In this document: in pieces, positions 5,869 through 11,637 of the stretch
Layout: each line of letters opens with the position of its first letter
Position numbering within the stretch: the first letter of the stretch is position 1
Source: Minisyncoccota bacterium
GTDB taxonomy: Bacteria; Patescibacteriota; Minisyncoccia; UBA6257; GWB1-50-10
Length of the DNA: 11,637 bases
Assembly (NCBI GenBank): GCA_020062265.1
Contig: JAGUWR010000050.1
Span: 1-11,637, forward strand
Direction: 5' to 3'
Program-made: the position numbers and the translations under genes
Notes under the pieces: model-generated
What the model saw: only the letters and a program-made list of their open reading frames with translations
Told to the model about the DNA's origin: nothing
Database searches by the model: none

Positions 5869-8220
5869 TTGTCTAAGTCTCTTGTAAATCTCCATCTCCA
5901 CTTCCTCGCGCGGCCGACCGTATTTCACTCTAGATAATTCTTTTAGTTTCGCTGCTTGATCCGGATCGCCCCGTTCGGAGAGAAGTGTCTTAATATTGAA
6001 CGGTTTAGCCGTCTCGCCCTGAACGAGAAACTTCACGTAGGCATTAAAATTATCAATGTTAATCAAATCCTGATCTTTAAAGACGGGCTCAAATTGTTTA
6101 ACCAAAAACTCGGCGTCGGCCGCCCCCACCCGGAACGAAACAATGGACCCAACGTTGCCGAACACCGCCTCTCTGATTTTCTCCGGCAACTGAGCGATGA
6201 ATTGGTGGGCGATGGTTAAATTAAGACGGTACTTGCGGGCTTCGGAAAGAATAACAGCAATGGAGTCGGTGGTAAAATTCTGAAATTCATCAATGAAAAG
6301 ATAGAAATCGCGGCGCTGCTCTTGAGGAATATCAACTCGGCTCAAAGCCGCCTTAAGGAGTTTGCCCGCTACAATCATACCGAGAAGATTGGCATTGACG
6401 TCGCCGATTCGGCCTTTTGAGAGGTTAACAAGAAAAATTTTCCCGTTATCAATGACTTCCCTGAACTCAAAAGCCGATCGGGGCTGGCCGATTATCGGCC
6501 GCACATAGTCATTAGCGGTGAAAGTATTAAATTTGGAAGTGATATAAGGCGTAATATTGGCAAGCGATGCTTCACCGCCGGCTTTGCTTGCTTCCTTTTC
6601 CCAAAAATCAATGACAACCGGATTTTTAATCCGCCCGATTTTGCGAGCCCGGAAAACGGCGTCAGAGAAAACTCTCGGCACTTCCATCAGAGTCGCCGCT
6701 TCATTAACCGCATCCTCCATAAGAAGAAGAACCGCGTTTCTCATATACTGCTCAAACATCGGCCCGCCGGTCAGTTTAAGATCGTAAAGTTTGTCAAAAA
6801 TATTGACGAGCTCGTTAACGATGAAGGTTTTTTCTTCGGGGCGGCTAAGGTTGTACTCAAGCATATTGAGACCAACCGGTCGAGTGAGATCGCCGGGGTC
6901 AAAAACAATAACATCGTCAAGGCGATGCTTGGGTATAGAACCAAGGATGCCCTCGATTAAATCGCCGTGAGGATCAAGAACAGAAACGCCCTTGCCCCGC
7001 CTTATATCTTCAACCGCCATATTAGTGAGAAGATTGGACTTGCCGGTGCCGGTTTGGCCGATGATATAGATATGGCGGCGGCGATCCTCATCACCGATTC
7101 TCACTTCTTTTGATTCGCCTCTAAAAGAGCTGTGGCCGATAAAGACGCCGTCTTTCACCAGGTTAGCCGGCGGCGGCGCTTCTCTCGCTTTAAGATGCTT
7201 GATTTTAGGAATAGCGGTGAAAGACGTCGGGAAATGAAAAATGCTTGCCAGTTCCTCGCTATTAAGAATGACTGTTTGATCTTCATTAAATTTACGGAAA
7301 GAAAATTGGTGGATAATTTTGTTAAAATTCTTCAGCCGAACCACTCTTAATTCATTCCGGCCAGGCGCGCCGAACTGAGCAAAACCTTCGGCCATGCCGC
7401 TGAGAAGGGCATCAGCTTGCAACTGGCTGGGCCCTGAAGCGATTAACCGAATGTTAACTTCAAAAAGCGGTTTGGCTGATTTCATTTCAACGGCTTTAAT
7501 CGCTAATTCGTCTATAATTTTCTCTTTTGGCTCTTCTTTAGCTTTGCCTCTAAGCGCTTCGGCAAAATCTGACAGTGGAATTGAAAGAGGGTGACTAAGA
7601 ATATCGCTCATTTTCCAACCTTTTTTAAGAGCTCGGAACGCGGAAAAAATATGTTTCTTATATTGAGGGGCTGACTTGACGACGATTTGAAGCGCCGCTC
7701 CCTCGCCAACTTCATTAACTTTGGCCAGGCCGCCAAGAATAGGCAGAAAAGTATCGGCGTTCATCTCTTGGTAGGTCCGAATCGGGAGAATAAAACGCTC
7801 CTTCTGTTTTACCGAAGCAACCGCTGTCGCTCCTGAATAGTTAAAAACATTATAGTCATCAACTTGTTTTACCTCGGCCTCGCTCCAGATTGACTGAATC
7901 TCTCGGGCCAGCACCTCACCTAAACTGATAGGGACGGCAATGTAGAAATGTATCTCCTCACCCACATAAGGAACGGCAACTTCAAAAATAAAAGGTTTCT
8001 TAAAAGTAGCGAAAGAACTAATGAGCTGTTCGGTGATATTGATTTCTTCTTTAACGTCTTTGCCCTGCTCTTTAACGCTGTAAGGCAAACGGATAAGAAA
8101 AAGTTTTAATTGGAGCGATTCCAAAATTTTCCGCCGGCGGACTCGGCGGCGGAAAAAATAGACCGCCACCCCGACGAGCACTACCAAAATAAAAATAAAA
8201 TAAATATAGAAACTGGTCAT
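5866..8220 (-). CDS. Membrane-anchored VirD4/TraD/HerA-like ATPase
   Basis: A putative DNA-pumping or coupling ATPase of the FtsK/HerA superfamily. The 784-residue protein has one N-terminal membrane segment (about 4-23) followed by a basic stretch (FFRRRVRRRK). A long region at 40-350 of the type found ahead of the motor in CPR homologues comes next, then the motor: Walker A GQTGTGKS (388-395), VLDPHGDLIEG (414-424), FDPGD (440-444), and Walker B FYLFIDEFQNF (639-649, D644 and E645). AHQFIAQLP (671-679) fits the sensor region, and IKTLLSERGDP (743-753) lies near the end. Its ATG directly abuts the TAG of the preceding 138-aa gene, so the two are probably translated together. No relaxase, VirB4, pilin or other type IV secretion gene is visible. 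A role in conjugation, DNA uptake or another export process is therefore open; motor identity is secure. Confidence 0.93.
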   Translation of the reverse strand: MTSFYIYFIFILVVLVGVAVYFFRRRVRRRKILESLQLKLFLIRLPYSVKEQGKDVKEEINITEQLISSFATFKKPFIFEVAVPYVGEEIHFYIAVPISLGEVLAREIQSIWSEAEVKQVDDYNVFNYSGATAVASVKQKERFILPIRTYQEMNADTFLPILGGLAKVNEVGEGAALQIVVKSAPQYKKHIFSAFRALKKGWKMSDILSHPLSIPLSDFAEALRGKAKEEPKEKIIDELAIKAVEMKSAKPLFEVNIRLIASGPSQLQADALLSGMAEGFAQFGAPGRNELRVVRLKNFNKIIHQFSFRKFNEDQTVILNSEELASIFHFPTSFTAIPKIKHLKAREAPPPANLVKDGVFIGHSSFRGESKEVRIGDEDRRRHIYIIGQTGTGKSNLLTNMAVEDIRRGKGVSVLDPHGDLIEGILGSIPKHRLDDVIVFDPGDLTRPVGLNMLEYNLSRPEEKTFIVNELVNIFDKLYDLKLTGGPMFEQYMRNAVLLLMEDAVNEAATLMEVPRVFSDAVFRARKIGRIKNPVVIDFWEKEASKAGGEASLANITPYITSKFNTFTANDYVRPIIGQPRSAFEFREVIDNGKIFLVNLSKGRIGDVNANLLGMIVAGKLLKAALSRVDIPQEQRRDFYLFIDEFQNFTTDSIAVILSEARKYRLNLTIAHQFIAQLPEKIREAVFGNVGSIVSFRVGAADAEFLVKQFEPVFKDQDLINIDNFNAYVKFLVQGETAKPFNIKTLLSERGDPDQAAKLKELSRVKYGRPREEVEMEIYKRLRQ

Positions 8221-8637
8221 CTAAATAATGCCCCGCTCTTTGAGAATGGGCAGAAGCTTATCAACCAACGCGTCATGAAAGGCGTCGGCCACAAAAGGCG
8301 GCTGCTGCTGCGCTTGCCGGATGACTTTATCAAGACCTTCGTGAAAAATCATATCAATCAGTCGCCCCACCTCGAGCTTAACTTCCGGCGGTGTGCTTTC
8401 GTCTTGAAGGTACGAAGGCAACATAGCCGCCACCGGCTGCGACGACGGCTCTACCGCTCCAGTTGTCGGCTCTGACGGAAGTTCTTTCTCTTCGTGAAAT
8501 ACCTTAAGCGATTCCCGCACTAATTCCCACTCGGGCTTTTTTTCAACTTCGGGCGCGGAACGGCGTTCTTTAATCTCGGCTGTCAACCGCTGAAGATCCC
8601 GTTCAAGAGCTTCGTGGAAATTCTTCACCTTTGGCAT
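8221..8637 (-). CDS. Small hydrophilic protein upstream of the VirD4-like ATPase, function unknown
   Basis: I do not recognise a named domain. From the ATG at 8637 the product is 138 residues with no membrane segment. Residues 1-50 are charged and probably helical (FHEALERDLQRLTAEIKERR). Residues 51-72 form a Pro/Ser/Thr-rich linker. Residues 73-138 form a compact, probably conserved module: LPSYLQDE, PPEVKLEVGRLIDMIFHEGL, a QQQPP turn at 111-114, then VDKLLPILKERG. The frame stays open further upstream to a possible start at 8772, but that would run through the promoter and 118 bp into the divergent gene, so 8637 is preferred. It ends exactly where the ATPase gene begins (TAG then ATG, no gap), which suggests a partner or regulator of that ATPase; this is inference from position. 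Confidence 0.82.
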   Translation of the reverse strand: MPKVKNFHEALERDLQRLTAEIKERRSAPEVEKKPEWELVRESLKVFHEEKELPSEPTTGAVEPSSQPVAAMLPSYLQDESTPPEVKLEVGRLIDMIFHEGLDKVIRQAQQQPPFVADAFHDALVDKLLPILKERGII

Positions 8638-8649
8638 ATAATTATTATA
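8637..8649. promoter_or_regulatory. Putative symmetric bidirectional promoter with two facing -10 boxes
   Basis: The gap between the divergent starts (8637 minus, 8655 plus) holds a 13-bp inverted repeat, TATAAT-T-ATTATA. It reads as a perfect -10 box on the plus strand (8637-8642) and on the minus strand (8649-8644). With usual spacing, plus transcripts would start near 8649-8650, about five bases before ATG 8655, and minus transcripts near 8637, at the ATG itself. A minus -35-like TTTCCA lies 17 bp away (8672-8667, four of six matches); no good plus -35 is seen. Neither start has a Shine-Dalgarno site. Confidence 0.5.
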
Positions 8650-8654
8650 GAACA

Positions 8655-10199
8655 ATGACTCGGCGCTGGAAAACAACAATATTCCTCTTATTGACAATCC
8701 TCTTATTTGCCTCATTTCTCCGCCTCTATAATCTCGATCAAACTCCGCCCGGCCTTTATGCCGATGAAGCAATGTACGGCAACAACGCTATCCAAGCGCT
8801 TGACAGCGGGTCGCCGGACGGCGGTTTTAAGGTTTTTTATGAGGAGAACAACGGCCGCGAAGGGCTTTTTATTAACATCCAGGCAGTGTTTATAGGACTT
8901 ATAAGTCCTATCGGTCCTATTAGTCCTATCGGTCCTATAGGTCTACTTCGGTTGCCAAGCGCCATTTTTGGCATACTAACTGTCTTAGGAATTTACTTCC
9001 TCGCCAGAGAACTATTCCAAGAAAACTCTAAATCCGAACAGTTTAGGATTTCTCGTAGCGAGCTTATTGGTCTTTTCTCTTCTTTTTTGCTCGCTACGAG
9101 CTTTTGGCATCTCAATTTTTCCCGCATCGGTTTCCGCGCCATTATGGCGCCGTTTTTCTTAACCTGGGGGTTGTATTTTCTTATAAAATCCTATAATTGG
9201 TCCAATAAATCCTATTGGTCTTATTTATTGCCAATCCTCGCCGGCTTGGTTTACGGTCTCGGCTTTCACTCCTACATCGCCTACCGCGCCACTCCAATTT
9301 TAATTCTCTTAATTATTTATTGGATTTATCAATCTAATAAATCCAATTGGTCCTATTCGGCTAAAAAGAATTATTGGTTAACAACATTTCTCTTTCTAAC
9401 CGCCGCCATCTTAACAGCGCTACCGCTCGGCATCTACTTTTTAGAAAACCCCCAGGACTTTTTCGGCCGGACCGCCCAAATTTCTATTTTCGATTCCCCG
9501 ACTCCGTTGAAAGATTTAGGGATAAATATTCTAAAAACTCTGGGGATGTTCAATTTTGTCGGCGACCACAACTGGCGGCACAATATCGCCGGCAATCCGC
9601 TTCTCTTCTGGCCGGTCGGCGTTCTCTTCCTTATCGGTCTTGCCGCAACAATGGTGAAAACTTCCAAAACTTCGCCGGAGCGATTCCCGGCGGTAATCAT
9701 TCTTACTTGGTTTATAGTCGCCGCTCTCCCGGTCATTATCTCAAACGAAGGAATGCCTCACGCTCTCCGAGCTATCCTGATGGCGCCGCCCGTCTTTATT
9801 TTGGCCGGCTTCGGCGGCATGTGGCTTTACGAAAAAATTAGACCAATAAGACCTATTAAACTTATTGGTCTTATAGGTCTTATGGCTTTTATCGCGGTCA
9901 ATACTTACGTCTCTTATTTCATTGTCTGGGCGCGACAGCCGGCCGTCGCCGACGCTTTCCACCAGCGCTATGTCGAAATTGGCCGATATATTAATAGTTT
10001 GCCAAAAGAAACTCCTAAGTACATAGTCATTGACACTGGCGGCCACGACGTCCGCAAAATCGGCACGCCGGCCCAACCGATAATGTTCATCACCGACACT
10101 TTCCTGCTTTCAAAACAAAAAGAAAAAAATCTCCACTATATCTCGTCGGAGCAAATAGAGTCCGTCCCGGCCGGCAGCTTTGTCATCACCATTGACTGA
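8655..10199 (+). CDS. GT-C glycosyltransferase, ArnT/PMT-like integral membrane protein
   Basis: Predicted to transfer a sugar from a polyprenyl-phosphate donor to an acceptor on the outer side of the membrane. From ATG 8655 the product is 514 residues, with many membrane segments starting at about 7-23. The first extracellular loop carries LYADEAMYGNNA (34-45), where D37-E38 is the acidic GT-C motif position. NNGREGLF (65-72) follows, as in ArnT/PMT-like proteins. GFHSYIAYRATP (203-214) and SNEGMPHALRA (363-373) are further loop motifs. A short soluble tail (about 430-514) ends the protein. Four 9-mer repeat arrays are translated in frame at about 79-97, 179-190, 222-237 and 395-410. An in-frame TTG at 8631 would lengthen it, but ATG 8655 sits after the promoter. 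The likely donor route is the nearby GT2 and GtrA pair; the acceptor is unknown. Confidence 0.9.
   Translation: MTRRWKTTIFLLLTILLFASFLRLYNLDQTPPGLYADEAMYGNNAIQALDSGSPDGGFKVFYEENNGREGLFINIQAVFIGLISPIGPISPIGPIGLLRLPSAIFGILTVLGIYFLARELFQENSKSEQFRISRSELIGLFSSFLLATSFWHLNFSRIGFRAIMAPFFLTWGLYFLIKSYNWSNKSYWSYLLPILAGLVYGLGFHSYIAYRATPILILLIIYWIYQSNKSNWSYSAKKNYWLTTFLFLTAAILTALPLGIYFLENPQDFFGRTAQISIFDSPTPLKDLGINILKTLGMFNFVGDHNWRHNIAGNPLLFWPVGVLFLIGLAATMVKTSKTSPERFPAVIILTWFIVAALPVIISNEGMPHALRAILMAPPVFILAGFGGMWLYEKIRPIRPIKLIGLIGLMAFIAVNTYVSYFIVWARQPAVADAFHQRYVEIGRYINSLPKETPKYIVIDTGGHDVRKIGTPAQPIMFITDTFLLSKQKEKNLHYISSEQIESVPAGSFVITID
8891..8944. repeat. 9-mer repeat array in the GT-C gene, site 1, with 20-bp palindrome
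   Basis: Six units: TATAGGACT, TATAAGTCC, TATCGGTCC, TATTAGTCC, TATCGGTCC, TATAGGTCT. The first unit is inverted relative to the rest, which creates a perfect 20-bp palindrome at 8892-8911 (half site ATAGGACTTA). Translated as IGLISPIGPISPIGPIGL. Confidence 0.9.
9030..9100. repeat. 12-bp perfect inverted repeat plus nested 6-bp inverted repeat inside the GT-C gene
   Basis: CTCGTAGCGAGC (9052-9063) and GCTCGCTACGAG (9089-9100) are exact reverse complements with a 25-base spacer. Just upstream, AAATCC (9030-9035) and GGATTT (9046-9051) pair as well. All lie in coding sequence for residues about 126-149 (NSKSEQF to LLATS). Confidence 0.8.
9191..9225. repeat. 9-mer repeat array in the GT-C gene, site 2
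   Basis: A degenerate array of the same family, including TTGGTCCAA (9198-9206) and TTGGTCTTA (9215-9223). CCAATA (9202-9207) and TATTGG (9213-9218) form a small inverted repeat. Translated as NWSNKSYWSYLL at residues 181-192. Confidence 0.75.
9320..9364. repeat. 9-mer repeat array in the GT-C gene, site 3, with inverted 9-mers
   Basis: Units TTGGATTTA, TCAATCTAA, TAAATCCAA, TTGGTCCTA, TTCGGCTAA. The first and third are exact reverse complements one unit apart, so a 9-bp stem with a 9-base loop is possible. Translated as YQSNKSNWSYSAK (residues 225-237). Confidence 0.82.
9838..9882. repeat. 9-mer repeat array in the GT-C gene, site 4, with 10-bp inverted repeat
   Basis: Units TTAGACCAA, TAAGACCTA, TTAAACTTA, TTGGTCTTA, TAGGTCTTA. 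GACCAATAAG (9841-9850) and CTTATTGGTC (9861-9870) are perfect inverted repeats with a 10-base loop. Translated as IRPIRPIKLIGLIGL, which leads into a membrane helix. Confidence 0.85.
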
Positions 10200-10202
10200 T
10201 TC

Positions 10203-11637
10203 TTAATCCCGCCGGTCGTAAAGAGTAAACATCAAATCGCAGGCCGAGCCGCCGGTGCAGGCAAGGGCGCCGGCCGCTTGAACCGGCGGGTTGTCGCTAG
10301 AATCGGTCTGGTAGTTAAGATAGAAACCATCATTATAGACGTCAATGTTGGCAATGATTTGGTTGTATTGGTCGCTATAAACGACAAACCAGTAGGAGCT
10401 ATCGGCGTTCAAAACCGGTCCGGTCGGGAAATTAAACTCCAGCCAGCCGCTTGCCACAACTTGGGTATTGCTAACCGCAACAGATGTGCCTGTGGCAAAA
10501 CCCGTCCCGCCGTCCCGCTCAAAAATTTTTACGAACGCCCCGCCGCCAATCTGAACGTTAAAATTGAATTTAATGGAGCTAACCGCGGCCGTGTACGGAA
10601 TCTTAATCAACTGACCGGCCCGGTAAGAGGGCGGCTGAATTCCTTTTACTTCGGTAAAAGCGGTTAAACTGTTATCAACCCAATATTCTGGCTTGGGCAC
10701 CGCTGGCGTGGTGGTCGCAAACAAAGTTGAAGAAGAATTACCGAGATAATCCAAAACTTTAATTTCTAAATTGTAAGCCGTAGCTGGCTTGGCAGAAATT
10801 TTAGCCCGGGGCTTTAAAAAATCCGTCAAATTCACCTTCTGCCACTCGCCGTTATCTACTCTTAATTCATAACGCAAAAGAAAATCCAACGTGTCCGGGT
10901 CAGACGAACACAACCAGGAAATGGTCAGTTCTGAAGTGGAAAAATCAAAAGAGGTTTCAATGCCGGCCGGTGCCGTCGGCGGACTGGTCGCTGGCGTTTC
11001 CTCTCTAAACTAATACCGCGTTTTATCAACCGCCACCAAACTGAAAATGCGCGTAAACAAACCCAACCGGTCAAGGTCGTAAAAGGCAATGGTTAAATAA
11101 TCTGATGAGGCGGAAAAAACAACGTCCTGGGTAGAAGAAACCAAAGCCAGCTGGAGGTGGCCTGAATCTTCTAATTGAGAAGGGTTGAGGTAACGGATGG
11201 TCGGCGCGAAAGGAGGACACTCGGCGTTGGGGAGAACAATCGCTGACGTCAAATCATCAAACCGAGCTTGAGAGTTAAGATTGCAGCAAGGCGTATACCG
11301 GACCACAGCCGCTCCTGGTAAACTACCACTGGTGATTTGAGAAGCTGAATCCTTGTCAAAAATAATTGGATCAACCACATCATCCTCGTCTAAATAAAAA
11401 GCAACTAACTTATAAGGTTGACTTGAATCCGACAAAGCTGGAATGAACGGATAACTGTCATAATACAAATCAATCAAATAGAGTGTGCTGGTCGGATTGG
11501 GGTCTTTATAAAAATAGGCCGCCTTCAAGAAGCTCGGCACGGCCACGCTGGAAGTGGCAACGGCTGAAGCAAGGCCATCGCGGTCAATCGCCTGAATTGA
11601 AATTTCGTAAGGCCGGCCAATTTCATATATCCGTTGT
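10203..11637 (-). pseudogene. Fibronectin-type surface protein, 5' partial, interrupted by in-frame TAG
   Basis: One reading frame runs from the right edge to the TAA at 10203-10205, broken only by TAG at 11010-11012. The upstream part ends a fibronectin III-like repeat (YEISIQAIDRDGLASAVATS at 11620-11561), continues through a beta-rich module with a CC pair and one more Cys, and reaches LVAVDKTRY before the TAG. Directly after it the frame reads FREETPATSPPTAPAG, a typical inter-domain linker, then a fibronectin-like module (FSTSELTISW, LRYELRVDNGEW) and a C-terminal domain (about 10203-10700) like choice-of-anchor or jelly-roll modules, with SSYWFVVYSD near the end. After the TAG no ATG or GTG starts the linker; the first possible start (TTG at 10913) lies inside the fold. 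I therefore read one secreted or surface adhesin-like gene with a nonsense mutation, a sequencing error, or stop read-through. Signal peptide and true start lie outside the window. Confidence 0.75.

Noticed and set aside
8638..8772. Upstream extension of the 138-aa gene to a start at 8772
   Set aside because: It would run through the symmetric promoter and the first 118 bp of the divergent GT-C gene, which encode its first membrane helix and the conserved LYADEAMYG motif. ATG 8637 gives a natural N-terminus.
8891..8944. CRISPR-like array
   Set aside because: Units are 9 bp, contiguous and without spacers, and lie in coding sequence. No cas gene is present.
11010..11012. TAG recoded as a sense codon genome-wide
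   Set aside because: TAG ends rodA at a normal C-terminus and ends the 138-aa gene exactly at the next ATG, so it is used as a stop here. TGA also ends tpiA, galT and the GT-C gene.
1..11637. tRNA, rRNA, transposase or integrase genes
   Set aside because: I looked on both strands and recognised none. The repeats are not flanked by mobile-element genes.

Overview
The window looks like chromosomal DNA of a Candidate Phyla Radiation (Patescibacteria) bacterium, most likely of the Parcubacteria type. This is an inference from gene content: a stand-alone VirD4/HerA-like ATPase with a small partner gene, a GalT/TpiA pair, polyprenyl-phosphate sugar glycosyltransferases, and a short-linker surface protein, all packed tightly with almost no recognisable Shine-Dalgarno sites. 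TAA, TAG and TGA all act as stops, so there is no sign of the UGA recoding known from Gracilibacteria and Absconditabacteria.

Layout: from 8637 down to 1, nine genes lie on the minus strand with gaps of 0 to 57 bp or small overlaps, and probably form one operon. In transcription order they are a 138-aa hydrophilic protein, a membrane-anchored VirD4/HerA-like ATPase, a GtrA-family membrane protein, an ALG5/DPM1-like GT2 glycosyltransferase, a GalT-like nucleotidyltransferase, triosephosphate isomerase, a single-pass membrane protein with an extracellular beta domain, RodA, and the 5' part of MltG, which is cut by the window start. Diverging from this operon across a 17-bp gap is a GT-C (ArnT/PMT-like) glycosyltransferase at 8655-10199. 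Converging on it with a 3-bp gap is a minus-strand fibronectin-type surface protein that enters from the right edge and carries an in-frame TAG at 11010-11012.

Working together: RodA (glycan polymerisation) and MltG (endolytic transglycosylase) are cell-wall genes. The GT2, GtrA and GT-C proteins form a plausible lipid-linked sugar pathway that charges a polyprenyl phosphate, flips it and transfers the sugar outside the cell, with GalT perhaps supplying activated sugar. The ATPase and its small partner may serve DNA transfer or uptake, but no other secretion gene is visible.

The most unusual feature is a set of short, degenerate tandem-repeat families scattered through the window: a 9-mer (core TTGGTCCTA), a 7-mer (core CTTATAA or CTGATGA) and a 10/11-mer (TCCGCGTTAA). 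They lie inside conserved genes without breaking frame (three sites in tpiA, two in galT, four in the GT-C gene). They also form gene junctions, where they supply stop and start codons. Several arrays flip orientation internally and could form hairpins.
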